Shown: positions 1 through 8,583 of the stretch, piece after piece
How positions within the stretch are numbered: the first letter of the stretch is position 1
How the letters are laid out: each line of letters opens with the position of its first letter
From: Lachnospiraceae bacterium
Lineage (GTDB): Bacteria; Bacillota; Clostridia; Lachnospirales; Lachnospiraceae
Reading direction: 5' to 3'
Assembly (NCBI GenBank): GCA_009774395.1
Contig: VSNQ01000035.1
Coordinates: 1-35,350 of the forward strand
DNA: 35,350 bases
Notes under the pieces: model-generated
The model's input: the letters and a program-made list of their open reading frames with translations, nothing else
The model's database searches: none
What the model was told of the DNA's origin: nothing
Position numbers and translations under genes: made by a program

Positions 1-75
1 TGGGCTGGATACCTCCAACCACTACATTTTATTACGGTCAGCGCAGTAAATGCGCAGACCTACCTGAACTGTTAC

Positions 76-153
76 AAGATTTTCCAATTTCTGCACAGCC
101 CATATTGCATAAGCAGGCAATACGTGCTATGCAGAAAGGAAAATCGAATCGTT
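76..153 (+). repeat. 78-bp palindromic repeat, copy A (inverted partner at 8409-8486)
   Basis: This 78-bp stretch matches the reverse complement of 8409-8486 at 73 of 78 positions by direct comparison. It contains an imperfect internal palindrome: an outer arm TTTCTGCACAG pairs with CTATGCAGAAA (one mismatch), and an inner TATTGC pairs with GCAATA. It lies 12 bp beyond the stop codon of the split DUF6077 gene, in its 3' untranslated region. No T-run follows, so it is not a typical terminator. A dispersed REP/MITE-like element is the likely identity; the two copies could also support inversion of the DNA between them. Confidence 0.75.
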
Positions 154-165
154 CGCGAGTATATA

Positions 166-1002
166 CTAAAATGCTTCCTGCTCTCCAATTGCAATAATAT
201 CCTCATCCAAAAGCCCCTGTTCCTTTAAAACATGGTAATAGTTATAATCCATATAAATTAAATACCCTTGTACAAAATCCAGTAAAAAATAACCCTGTTC
301 TACCATGCTGCCCTCTATCGGCTTTGCCGAAGCAAGCACTACATATACGCAGTGTTCTTCGCGCGCACACCTTGCAAGTTCCTCCGCGTTGTAGGTTTCG
401 CTCCCTTCCATTGCATCATAAAGCGCATTGGAAAAATTCCACTGGGGCTCTAACATATTGCGTCCATACGGTGTAAAAATATCCCCAGAATACTGTCGCA
501 AAAACGGCAGTAGTCCCGCCGGCATTACGGCGATTGGTCTATACTTTTCGAGTTTCATCGTTTCCACGACATCAATTATCTCGGGCGGAATATGATAGGC
601 ATTCACCGCGGGAAAATACAATGTATTCTTATAGACCAGCTTCCCATTTGCCGCAATCGCCACAAGCGCCACAAGCAGCACAAGTCCTTTTGCAATCATG
701 GACTTAAAGCGCATCATAAATCGAATAATGCAATAACACACCATAATCCCTATGGGCAGCGTCCACCAGACACGATAGTAGATTTCATTATCCATTTTCA
801 TGCCAATCCATACAAACAATGGGCTGAGAAATACCACTACCAGCGCCGCTGTCAAATACACCAGCGCAATTTTAATTTTTTTGTTCCGCTCCATAACCCA
901 AAGCGCAAGCAGCGTAATTAAAAAAATGGGAATTAGAAAACTTCGGTTATTATAGCGGAGAATATCCTCCATTACTCTGCCCATTTTTTCCCACATTGGC
1001 AA
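166..1002 (-). CDS. DUF6077-type membrane protein, C-terminal part (split by frameshift)
   Basis: This is the C-terminal portion of a multi-membrane protein of the DUF6077 type. It shows several hydrophobic segments in the first ~115 residues, a YYRVWWTLP segment typical of this family, then a soluble tail of ~150 residues containing FLRQYSGDIFTPYGRNML. The apparent start is TTG at 1002 (or ATG at 996), without a Shine-Dalgarno sequence. The frame is open upstream to 1020 and overlaps the end of the preceding ORF (stop at 1016-1018), so skipping one base near 1018 would fuse both parts into a ~630-residue protein. DUF6077 proteins are probably GT-C-like membrane enzymes of surface glycan loci; that role is inferred. 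The gene is either a pseudogene or carries a sequencing error. Confidence 0.7.
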   Translation of the reverse strand: MPMWEKMGRVMEDILRYNNRSFLIPIFLITLLALWVMERNKKIKIALVYLTAALVVVFLSPLFVWIGMKMDNEIYYRVWWTLPIGIMVCYCIIRFMMRFKSMIAKGLVLLVALVAIAANGKLVYKNTLYFPAVNAYHIPPEIIDVVETMKLEKYRPIAVMPAGLLPFLRQYSGDIFTPYGRNMLEPQWNFSNALYDAMEGSETYNAEELARCAREEHCVYVVLASAKPIEGSMVEQGYFLLDFVQGYLIYMDYNYYHVLKEQGLLDEDIIAIGEQEAF

Positions 1003-1015
1003 ATCTCCCCCATTT

Positions 1016-2080
1016 TCAACTTAACAGCAGATAACATCCACCAAGCACCAAACACGGCAGACAGCAGACCATCATCAACACAGCGATCTTGATATCCTTT
1101 TTGCGCAGTGCAATCATAATCGCCGCCAGACCGACCACCGTCGGCACCAGCATAAAGGCAATACTTGTGGCAAACACTGCCGAAACAATCACACAAACAA
1201 ACAATAGCCACACACCTTTGGTTACCTTATCACTGGCGAGATACATAATACACAGAAAGAGCGCCGGAAGCACAATGCCTGCCATAAGCCCTTTTCCCTG
1301 CCACGTCCTTGTCATAATAAATGTTTCTGCTGTATAGAGCGAAACATTGCCATACGCAAACCATACAATAATTAGAAGCATAAACACAGGACGGTAATTG
1401 CGACGGTTTTTTTTTGCATCTTTATTTTTATAGAGCAGTCGATTGCCGATCTGCCCAAAAATACAATACATAAACAACAGCCAAACGGGTGCAAGAACTG
1501 TATGTGCCACCGCAGCAGGGGGGATTCCACTCAGCCGTGACAGCCATGCTTGATATATTGGCGTTGGCGATAGTGCATGGCGTATATCTAGCGGATAAAT
1601 ATACCCCGTATAGGCATCTCGCAGATACATCGTGTCAAACGTATCTGTCAGCACCGCTGTAGCTATATAATATGCGTCATCTCCATCCCAATACGCAAAT
1701 TGTACTGCATACACCATCTGTGCGCCGATTAGCCCAAAAACCAACAGCCAGCCAATTATTACCAGAAACGGCATTGTGCGAATTTTCTTAATATTTTTTA
1801 TAAAATCAATAAAAACCTTTCTACCGCTTAACACGGAATACACGATTGCTGCGCCGAAAACTGCTGTATAAATCGCTACGAGCATACGAAAACTTTTTTG
1901 CAGCAGGATAAAAGGAATTGCCGTTAATTCAAATAGAAAAAAGCTCACAAACCACCCGCAGGCATATGCCATTGCGGGTGTCCTTTGTGAAGCATTCATG
2001 TACTTTACCGGTATCAATCCTAAAAAAAGGGGTGCAGGTAATACCAAAAATAACAGTATCCCCCAATTATACAATTCCAC
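1016..2080 (-). CDS. DUF6077-type membrane protein, N-terminal part (split by frameshift)
   Basis: This hydrophobic protein of 354 residues has about nine to ten membrane segments and an extracytoplasmic stretch with WDGDDAYYIATAVLTDTFDTMY. That is the acidic D-D type loop expected near the active site of GT-C-like membrane glycosyltransferases. It ends abruptly within a hydrophobic segment (GGCYLLLS), and the remaining family sequence continues in another frame from about 1017 downward. It follows the SGNH lipoprotein gene with a 33-bp gap, so it is the last gene of that operon. The exact substrate cannot be read from the sequence. I am fairly sure about the split-gene reading; two independent proteins are the less likely alternative. 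Confidence 0.75.
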   Translation of the reverse strand: MELYNWGILLFLVLPAPLFLGLIPVKYMNASQRTPAMAYACGWFVSFFLFELTAIPFILLQKSFRMLVAIYTAVFGAAIVYSVLSGRKVFIDFIKNIKKIRTMPFLVIIGWLLVFGLIGAQMVYAVQFAYWDGDDAYYIATAVLTDTFDTMYLRDAYTGYIYPLDIRHALSPTPIYQAWLSRLSGIPPAAVAHTVLAPVWLLFMYCIFGQIGNRLLYKNKDAKKNRRNYRPVFMLLIIVWFAYGNVSLYTAETFIMTRTWQGKGLMAGIVLPALFLCIMYLASDKVTKGVWLLFVCVIVSAVFATSIAFMLVPTVVGLAAIMIALRKKDIKIAVLMMVCCLPCLVLGGCYLLLS

Positions 2081-2113
2081 GCGCTAAATTCTCCTACTAC
2101 AAAATTATCCTTT

Positions 2114-3445
2114 TTATGATCCTTCTTTCTGGCTAAAATATAATGACAATTCTGCGGCAATATGCTCGCCCAGCACAATATTTCCGTTATCCTTCGGATG
2201 CAGCCCGTCACGCAGATAATAGTCCGAAGATTCTTTCGTAGAACAATCCATAAAACCTGTATCATACAAGTCAATAACATGAAATCCAAATTCTTCGGCA
2301 AGCTCACGCTCTACTTTCATAAAATCGCCCAACGTCGGCTGCCCGTTATAATCCGTATAAGCACAGGTTGATTTCTTAGACATATTGTACATTGTCACAA
2401 AAAAGACTTCCCTGTCCCCATAGTACTCTTTTAACTGCTTCATAAAATAACGGACAGAACCGCAGTATCCTGCTGTGCTTAATACATCCTTTGCATTGCC
2501 AAAACGTTTATTGGAAACATCAGCCAAATAATCATTGACACCCGCAAACACTACAATAATATCCGAGTCCACATTGGTTACATTTCCAAAATTCAGCGCC
2601 AGCGAAAACTCCTCGCCGCCATATGCAGAAAACATTCTTCCACCTTTTCCATGATTTAAAACCCGTTGAAAATGAAGATAAGAATTTGCATAAGTAACAT
2701 AGCTGACAAAATTGCCATTCTGGTCAACTGCGCTTGTGATTCCTTCGGTAATACTGTCGCCGATAAACACCACATTTTTTTTGGAAAAGTCATACGTATT
2801 GTTCTCCAGTATCTGCTTATCCATCTGATTAATTTTAGAAGTCTTATCCTTAGAATTTTTCAGCTTATACAGCCCGTCCCTCGCCTTGACAAAATTTAGC
2901 TGCTGCTTTCTTCTCGCCGCTTTCTCTCCCTCGGATAGACGCTCTATTTCATTTAATTCCTGTGTCTGCTCCTCTGTCGATTCTGATTCGGTTTCTGAAT
3001 TATCGCCGCTTTCTGTTTTTTTATCCGCATCTGTATTCTTATCCTTACCACTATCTGTTCCTTGCTGCTGTGTATCTGTGGTATCACTGCCCTCCAGCTC
3101 TGTGCCATCTTGTGCTGATCCATCTTCTGCAGTATTATTTTCTGATATATTACCCTCTGTATTCTCGTTGTTTTCTGTGTTTTGCTCTGTATCGCCAGAA
3201 GCCGTTTCCTCCTGCTTTTCTTCTACAGCAGCAGATGAAGTATCCGCCGCCGCCAAATTTTCCCCTGTTCCCAGTGCCGCATTCTGACAACAAATGCAGT
3301 CTGTACAGGTACATCCTTCCACACAGCGTGAAATCGCCTGAAGGCTTCCTGCCTCCACACGGACACGCTGATTGCAGGCAGTACAAGATACTGCCGCCAT
3401 TACTGCCGCAAATAACGTCAGTAACCCAGCTTTTTTGTTTCTCAT
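2114..3445 (-). CDS. SGNH/GDSL-family hydrolase, probable lipoprotein
   Basis: The 443-residue protein starts at an ATG with AAGGAG nine bases upstream. A signal peptide (residues 1-20) precedes Cys21 and Cys24, so it may be lipidated. A cluster of six cysteines follows at 41, 45, 47, 50, 52 and 53. Residues ~60-165 form an acidic Ser/Thr/Glu-rich linker, as in wall-spanning proteins. The SGNH domain covers ~220-440: GDSITEG with nucleophile Ser231, GVND (Asn304) and DGLH with Asp413/His416. Such enzymes remove O-acyl groups from polysaccharides or esters, so an extracellular O-acetyl esterase acting on the surface glycan is likely. It sits between the ChbG-type deacetylase gene and the DUF6077 gene. 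The Cys cluster is unusual for the family. Confidence 0.85.
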   Translation of the reverse strand: MRNKKAGLLTLFAAVMAAVSCTACNQRVRVEAGSLQAISRCVEGCTCTDCICCQNAALGTGENLAAADTSSAAVEEKQEETASGDTEQNTENNENTEGNISENNTAEDGSAQDGTELEGSDTTDTQQQGTDSGKDKNTDADKKTESGDNSETESESTEEQTQELNEIERLSEGEKAARRKQQLNFVKARDGLYKLKNSKDKTSKINQMDKQILENNTYDFSKKNVVFIGDSITEGITSAVDQNGNFVSYVTYANSYLHFQRVLNHGKGGRMFSAYGGEEFSLALNFGNVTNVDSDIIVVFAGVNDYLADVSNKRFGNAKDVLSTAGYCGSVRYFMKQLKEYYGDREVFFVTMYNMSKKSTCAYTDYNGQPTLGDFMKVERELAEEFGFHVIDLYDTGFMDCSTKESSDYYLRDGLHPKDNGNIVLGEHIAAELSLYFSQKEGS

Positions 3446-3489
3446 AAAATAACTCCTTTCTAAGAATTAAACGCTTCTAAGAAACTGTT

Positions 3490-4401
3490 TTATGTGTCCT
3501 TACTATTCACGCCCAGCAGCTTTAAACATTCCGCCTCGTAAAAACGATTATCGGACATATAAAAATCTGCCAGCTCTTTATTTCTTGCGTCTAAAAGCTC
3601 ATACGCAGCCGTAAGATTCCCGGGATGAAACATCAATTCCAGTTCCGAAGCCTTTCTGCCCGCATAGCTTTGATACGCCGGAAGCAGCGTTTTCACTACC
3701 TCCCATTTCATTTCACAGGTAAAAAAGATGCCGAAAAACACGGGGGACTGTATCCCTCTGCTTTTCAAAAGTACCTGACTTCTACCCGCGTATATTTTTA
3801 GGATGCACCATTTTACCAGATTCATTACCGGTACCCTTTTTGGCATTCCCTGCGTATGCACCAAAGGGCTTACTGGATCACAAGGTATCCGGATTTGGCG
3901 TATCCTTAGATGTTCAAATTCTTGTTCAGATAATACCTCCAACAGACTATCCAGCACAATTGGTATCATATGATAGTGCTGATGCGAATCTATGGCGGTA
4001 ATACGATAATTATATTGACTTGTGACTGCCCGAAGTTGTGCGGCAATCTCCAATTTTATCTGCTGTTTCAGGCGATTCCTGTTTGTACTAATTTTTGTAA
4101 TATTCCATAAAAAAAGTCGAATAAACGATTTGTTAAAAAATCCTTCTTTATCCACCAAAAGCGGCACTTTATCAGCGCCTGCCAATGGCTTCCCCTCCAC
4201 AAAATTTAAGTGCAGAACACGGCGTATTTCTGCTTTGGGGTCTTCTTTGTCTAATATTTCCAGTGCTTCTCCAAGTGACGGCGTATTCGGAAGAATGCTG
4301 ATGCTGTTAAGTACACCTTCCCGATGACAAGCCAGTATTTTCTGCGCCTGTTGTGCAGTCACGCCGAAATCATCTGCATGAAACCAGATTTTACCGTTCA
4401 T
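3490..4401 (-). CDS. ChbG/HpnK (YdjC) family carbohydrate deacetylase
   Basis: The 303-residue soluble protein opens with WFHADDFG (residues 6-13), the metal-binding Asp-Asp signature of YdjC/ChbG deacetylases. It also has HLNFVEGKP (64-72) and DSHQHYH (138-144), which supplies the two other metal-ligand histidines. Family members remove N-acetyl groups from amino sugars such as diacetylchitobiose or lipid-linked glycans. Its start overlaps the 3' end of the WecG gene by 11 bp, so the two are translationally coupled. This suggests that it deacetylates a HexNAc added early in the polymer or linkage unit; that substrate is inferred. The length is normal for the family. Confidence 0.88.
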   Translation of the reverse strand: MNGKIWFHADDFGVTAQQAQKILACHREGVLNSISILPNTPSLGEALEILDKEDPKAEIRRVLHLNFVEGKPLAGADKVPLLVDKEGFFNKSFIRLFLWNITKISTNRNRLKQQIKLEIAAQLRAVTSQYNYRITAIDSHQHYHMIPIVLDSLLEVLSEQEFEHLRIRQIRIPCDPVSPLVHTQGMPKRVPVMNLVKWCILKIYAGRSQVLLKSRGIQSPVFFGIFFTCEMKWEVVKTLLPAYQSYAGRKASELELMFHPGNLTAAYELLDARNKELADFYMSDNRFYEAECLKLLGVNSKDT

Positions 4402-5182
4402 TTCTTTCTATGCCTCTTTCTCGCCTCTTTCTCAAACTCCGTCTATGCTCTCGGAAAATATACCGGAAAAACTTAATATTTGTTGTAATATAGCGGTTCC
4501 ACAGCCGCTTAGGGTCTTGTAGCAGCCGATACAGCCATTCCAGCGACAAACGCTGCATCCACTTAGGAGCACGCTTTATATGCCCTGCTAAATAATCAAA
4601 TCCGGCGCCTACACCAAACATTACGCCGCTTACTTTATCCTTATGCGCCGCCATCCATTCCTCCTGCTTGGGTGCTCCAAGCCCGACCCATATAAAATCT
4701 GGCTGCGCTTTATTTATCTGACAAACTGCCTGCTGTTCCTCCTCGTCGGTCAACGGTCGAAACGGCGGCGCATACATTCCTGCTATCGTTAATGTAGGAT
4801 AATCCCTCTCTATCGCTGTGCGCATATCTGCAAGTGTTTCCTGCGTAGCGCCGTAGAAATAATGGCGATACCCATATTGCGGCGATACACGAAACAATTC
4901 CAGCATTAAATCCGGCCCTGTTACCCTTTGTGCCTGCGCAAATCCTTTCCTCTTGCTATATATTGAAAGCGGCGCACCGTCCGGCAGCGCCATCGCTGCA
5001 CCGTTTTGTATTGCCCGATATTTTTTGTTTTCATATGCCATTACGGTTGTATGCACGTTAGAAACACAAATATACTTTCCGCGGAGTGCCTCTCTATGTG
5101 AATGAATATAATCCAGTGTTTCCTGCATATTCGTTACATTGATTCGCGTCCGCAATATTTCACAATACTGTAATTTACCCAT
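4391..5182 (-). CDS. WecG/TagA/CpsF family glycosyltransferase (GT26)
   Basis: The protein has 263 residues, the usual size for GT26. It carries the family blocks VSNVHTTVMAYEN, LPDGAPL, GLGAPKQEEWM and GVGAGFDYLAG, and ends with the basic, amphipathic tail LEWLYRLLQDPKRLWNRY that associates with the membrane. TagA-type members transfer ManNAc or ManNAcA to undecaprenyl-diphosphate-GlcNAc; the exact sugar here cannot be told. It lies directly downstream of the initiating sugar transferase (111-bp gap), as expected for the second step of lipid-linked glycan assembly. The ATG at 5182 has only a weak ribosome site. No truncation is visible. Confidence 0.92.
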   Translation of the reverse strand: MGKLQYCEILRTRINVTNMQETLDYIHSHREALRGKYICVSNVHTTVMAYENKKYRAIQNGAAMALPDGAPLSIYSKRKGFAQAQRVTGPDLMLELFRVSPQYGYRHYFYGATQETLADMRTAIERDYPTLTIAGMYAPPFRPLTDEEEQQAVCQINKAQPDFIWVGLGAPKQEEWMAAHKDKVSGVMFGVGAGFDYLAGHIKRAPKWMQRLSLEWLYRLLQDPKRLWNRYITTNIKFFRYIFREHRRSLRKRRERGIERNER

Positions 5183-5293
5183 TTTAATATTGCATCATTC
5201 CTATTCTATCCAAAAACTGTTACGATTATAGCATCATTTCCCCTAAAACGTCAATATCTTTTGCATACGGCTGCTTAGCGTTACCAAAAGAAA

Positions 5294-6718
5294 CTACCGC
5301 GCCCCCTTGCGTCCCAACACTGCAAAAACTGTCATAAATAAAATTTTTATATCCAGCCCCAAAGACCAGTTATCAATATATTCCAAGTCTAACTTGACGA
5401 TCTCCTCAAAATCCTGTATATCGCTGCGTCCGCTCACCTGCCACATTCCAGTCAGCCCAGGTGTAATACTCATGCGTCTACGATAATATCCATTATATTT
5501 CTCAAACTCGTCCTCTGTCGGCGGGCGCGTACCCACCAAACTCATATCTCCAAATAAAATATTTAAAAACTGCGGCGTTTCGTCAATGCTTGTCTTGCGG
5601 ATAAACTTCCCAACTTTTGTAATCCGTGGATCATCTTCCATCTTAAAGACAAGCCCCTTTGCCTGATTCTGTGCCGCCAGTTCTTTTTTGCGCTCCTCCG
5701 CATCTAGATACATTGACCGAAACTTCCATATTTTAAAGCGCCGTCCATTTTTTCCAATCCGTGTCTGTGAAAAAAACACAGGCCCCGGTGAATCTATTTT
5801 AATGGCAGCCGCAACAAACGGTGTAATGATTGCCGTCAGCACCAATCCAACCAGCGCCCCCACAATATCAATCACTCGCTTTATTAGAAGCCGCCTTGAA
5901 TCCATATTTTTTAAAGCAAAAGAAATCACACTGTACCCCGCCATCTGCTGTACATATGTATTTGGATTTGCTCTGCTAAATAAATCGACATTGTAATGGC
6001 ATACCAGCCCCATTTCCTCAAACCTTTGTACCATATCACGGATCTCAATTACGGGAATCCCTGGAAGGCAGATAAACACTTCATCCACCATCATCTGCAC
6101 CACAACATCAAACAAATCCTCCTTTGCCGCCACCACAGGAACGCCTTGTATCCTATCATTTATGCGGTTTTCATCATAAACCGCTGCCGCCGTAATCTCA
6201 TAATACCATTCTGTCCCTTGAATTAAATTGCCCACAACCTCCTTGACATTGATATCCCTTGCCACTACCAGCATTTTATTGCTGCTTGCGCTCCTGCGGT
6301 AATATTTCCACATTACTTTTTTCAGCAGCATATGCACGCAATACGTTATCAAGGTATTCAAAACTGCAAAAATTCCATAGATTAACCGAGAAAACGCATA
6401 AGCCTGCTGTGTCAAATATAAAATCACAACCAGACCAACCACCAAAATACACGTGTAACGCACTGTATAATAAAATTCCTGATAATATCCCCTGTAGAAA
6501 AAATTTCTGTTTGCATCTAAAAACAAGCTGTACAGCAAACAGAGCACTACAATATATGTCCCCACCATCATATGGAACTCCACAGGATACTCTTCATAAT
6601 GTATTACGCGAAACCGGATAAACAAAGACAGCACATAAGAAACAATCACGCTTATCAGATCGACCAGCAAAACGCTGTATAATTCTATCATTTTATTCTT
6701 TCTTCTGATATTTTCCAT
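5294..6718 (-). CDS. Polyprenyl-phosphate sugar-1-phosphate transferase (bacterial sugar transferase)
   Basis: The start was placed at ATG 6718 (474 residues) because GGAGG lies five bases upstream; an in-frame TTG at 6730 is less likely. The protein has an N-terminal group of membrane helices (~10-140), a central nucleotide-binding-like domain (~145-270) and the C-terminal catalytic domain starting KRVIDIVGA. That domain shows SPGPVFFSQTRIG, KIWKFRSM, TSIDETPQFLNIL, SLVGTRPP and PGLTGMWQVSGRS. This is the polyisoprenyl-phosphate hexose-1-phosphate transferase type (WbaP/CpsE group). It charges undecaprenyl phosphate with the first sugar at the inner membrane face. It follows a GT2 gene by 48 bp and is the key initiating enzyme of the cluster. 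Confidence 0.95.
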   Translation of the reverse strand: MENIRRKNKMIELYSVLLVDLISVIVSYVLSLFIRFRVIHYEEYPVEFHMMVGTYIVVLCLLYSLFLDANRNFFYRGYYQEFYYTVRYTCILVVGLVVILYLTQQAYAFSRLIYGIFAVLNTLITYCVHMLLKKVMWKYYRRSASSNKMLVVARDINVKEVVGNLIQGTEWYYEITAAAVYDENRINDRIQGVPVVAAKEDLFDVVVQMMVDEVFICLPGIPVIEIRDMVQRFEEMGLVCHYNVDLFSRANPNTYVQQMAGYSVISFALKNMDSRRLLIKRVIDIVGALVGLVLTAIITPFVAAAIKIDSPGPVFFSQTRIGKNGRRFKIWKFRSMYLDAEERKKELAAQNQAKGLVFKMEDDPRITKVGKFIRKTSIDETPQFLNILFGDMSLVGTRPPTEDEFEKYNGYYRRRMSITPGLTGMWQVSGRSDIQDFEEIVKLDLEYIDNWSLGLDIKILFMTVFAVLGRKGAR

Positions 6719-6766
6719 CTCATCCTCCAAGCAGTGATAAATGGTATCTCAAGCCACCTTTTTACA

Positions 6767-7561
6767 CTACGGATTATACGCACCAAATCGATTTTTTAGC
6801 AGTATTTTCATTAATGCGCTGTTTCCTTTCCAAAAACTGATTTTTGTTGGTGTTTTGCCTTTCTTAGGATATGCCCGCGTTACAGGAATTTCGCAAGCCT
6901 GATAACCAAGCTGTGTTGCGCGCACAGACAAATATGCCAAAAGCTCATACCCCATAAAAATATCCCGCAGCGGCGCAACCCGCGGATCTTTTAAATACTG
7001 CGCAGAATATGCCCGAAATGCATTTGTCGTATCCGTAAAATGCTGTCCTGCTGTCTTTGAAATTATCGGCGCATGAATCAGTCTTACCGATATATTGCGG
7101 ATAAACGGCGTATTCACAGCGCGTCCGCCCTCCACAAAGCGCGACCCCTGCACAAAGTCATATCCTTCTTCCAATTTCTGAATAAATGCTGGAACATCTT
7201 CGATACTATCCTTATTATTCCCATCAATTGTAATAATACCCCGATAACCTCTTTTTAATGCCCACCAAATTCCCATGCGGAGTTGCGCTCCCTGTTTTCC
7301 TGCATCTTTCTTTACTAAAAGCGTATTCACCTTTAACTTGCGCAGTTTCTTTTCCTCCGTACAACCGTCCGTAGAACCACCGTCGCAGATTACAATATCT
7401 GCACACTTTGAGATATCATTCTTATATGCGCGATACAGTTCTTTTATAATGCGCTCTCCCTCGTTAATTATTGGTATCAGCACCGCATAATCACATAATT
7501 TCGGTGCATATTCCGAACATTCAAAAACGGGAACACCCGGCTGGTTATACTCTATTATCAT
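6767..7561 (-). CDS. Family 2 glycosyltransferase, DPM-synthase-like
   Basis: This GT2 protein of 264 residues has a GT-A fold signature: LIPIINEGERI near residue 30, ICDGGSTDG (~58-66) for nucleotide binding, and TIDGNNKDS (~115) in place of the usual DxD metal motif. It lacks clear membrane helices. It probably transfers a sugar from a nucleotide to polyprenyl phosphate or to a lipid-linked acceptor. Its ATG overlaps the stop of the upstream TIM-barrel gene by four bases (ATGA) and has GGGAGG seven bases upstream, so the two are coupled. The weakened DxD could reflect a substrate change. Confidence 0.88.
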   Translation of the reverse strand: MIIEYNQPGVPVFECSEYAPKLCDYAVLIPIINEGERIIKELYRAYKNDISKCADIVICDGGSTDGCTEEKKLRKLKVNTLLVKKDAGKQGAQLRMGIWWALKRGYRGIITIDGNNKDSIEDVPAFIQKLEEGYDFVQGSRFVEGGRAVNTPFIRNISVRLIHAPIISKTAGQHFTDTTNAFRAYSAQYLKDPRVAPLRDIFMGYELLAYLSVRATQLGYQACEIPVTRAYPKKGKTPTKISFWKGNSALMKILLKNRFGAYNP

Positions 7562-8367
7562 CCAAAAACCTCCCTAATATAATTAAGCAGCTCCGAAAGC
7601 AGTACCAAATCCTGCGTTTTCCCCATCTCAATTGAAATATAGCCCTGATACTGGTTTTCCTTTAAGAAACAGCTTAACTCCTGGTGCAGCCCGCGCCGTT
7701 TTTTGGACATCACAATCGGCGCAAGGTGTGGCTCACTAATATGTACATGGTTGATATATGCTGCATTTCCTTCCAATATCTCCACGCGTTCGCCATTCTC
7801 CACCATAGTCCCCACATCAAGATTTAATCCAAAGCCTGCTGTTTCGGTTTCACGAATCAGCGCTAACGCCTCCTGCGTTGTATTAATATAGTTGGTATTG
7901 TAAATCGGTGGGTTTGCTTCCATACCGATTACAGTCTGGTTTTGCTCTGCATACGCACCAGCCGCCTGAAAAAAAGCAATTCCTTCTAGCCGTTTTGCCA
8001 AATCCGCATTTTCGGGAAGCGCCCTGTTTCCTGGACAACCAAAGACAAGATTTTTGCAGTCTATCGCTGCTGCAAAGTCAACTGCCATCTTTGTATAAGT
8101 AAGAAGTGCTTCCTGTTCCTGCCTGCTTCCAAACAATTTCTCCGTTCTGCCAAACCATATTGACTGCATAGAACATACTGTGAAACCATATTGCTTCTTT
8201 AAGTTCTCTGCCCATTGCCGTGCTTCTGTCAAACACCCATATGGATTCTGAGGAAAAATCCGCGTCGGCGCAATTTCCAGCCCTTTATAATTATATTGCT
8301 TCATAAGTTGATAGACCGAAACATCCTGATCCGCCGTCCACGCAATATTCGATATCGCACACTTCAT
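7558..8367 (-). CDS. Sugar phosphate isomerase/epimerase-like TIM-barrel protein
   Basis: The 269-residue protein resembles the AP endonuclease 2/xylose isomerase-like barrel family. It shows KGLEIAPTRIFP, NLVFGCPGNR, IGMEANPPIYN, GLNLDVGTM, HVHISEP and YISIEMGKT, regularly spaced at the ends of strands where metal and substrate ligands sit (Glu, Asp, His, Glu). Members isomerise or epimerise sugars or inositols. In this locus it may make or interconvert a precursor sugar; the precise reaction is unknown. The ATG at 8367 has GGGAG nine bases upstream. It is the first gene after a 216-bp gap that carries repeat copy B, and may start a transcription unit with the following GT2. Confidence 0.85.
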   Translation of the reverse strand: MKCAISNIAWTADQDVSVYQLMKQYNYKGLEIAPTRIFPQNPYGCLTEARQWAENLKKQYGFTVCSMQSIWFGRTEKLFGSRQEQEALLTYTKMAVDFAAAIDCKNLVFGCPGNRALPENADLAKRLEGIAFFQAAGAYAEQNQTVIGMEANPPIYNTNYINTTQEALALIRETETAGFGLNLDVGTMVENGERVEILEGNAAYINHVHISEPHLAPIVMSKKRRGLHQELSCFLKENQYQGYISIEMGKTQDLVLLSELLNYIREVFG

Positions 8368-8408
8368 AACTGCACGCTCCCTAAAATTTTATTCTTTTTA
8401 TGCCCACA

Positions 8409-8486
8409 AACGATTCGATTCTCCTTTCTGCACAGTACGTATTGCCCGCTTATGCAATATGGGCTGTGCAGAAATTGGTAAATCTT
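8409..8486 (-). repeat. 78-bp palindromic repeat, copy B (inverted partner at 76-153)
   Basis: This copy is read on the minus strand and matches 73 of 78 positions with 76-153. Its internal palindrome is better preserved than in copy A: TTTCTGCACAG at 8425-8435 pairs exactly with CTGTGCAGAAA at 8464-8474, and TATTGC (8440-8445) pairs with GCAATA (8454-8459). It lies in the 216-bp gap between the SDR gene and the isomerase gene. A weak TATACT box at 8497-8502 just upstream could place it within a 5' leader. The rest of the gap (8487-8583) is AT-rich without clear structure. Confidence 0.75.
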
Positions 8487-8583
8487 AATGGTCTTCAGTA
8501 TAACATACTTACCAAAATATTATTTTAACTTGAATACCACAAGGATTAAGAAAACGATGTACTAGTATTCAATATTATTCGTT

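Noticed and set aside
592..921. Plus-strand ORF of 109 codons within the DUF6077 C-terminal gene
   Set aside because: It lies opposite a clear membrane-protein frame, has no ribosome site and no recognisable domain.
2886..3447. Two plus-strand Ser/Val- and Tyr/Leu-rich ORFs (133 and 161 codons)
   Set aside because: They are antisense readings of the low-complexity linker of the SGNH protein.
3458..3483. Two direct copies of TTCTAAGAA upstream of the SGNH gene
   Set aside because: They are short and AT-rich, without promoter elements around; chance is likely.
8409..8486. Intrinsic terminator after the SDR gene
   Set aside because: The palindrome there has no T-run in either direction and recurs at 76-153, so it is better called a repeat.
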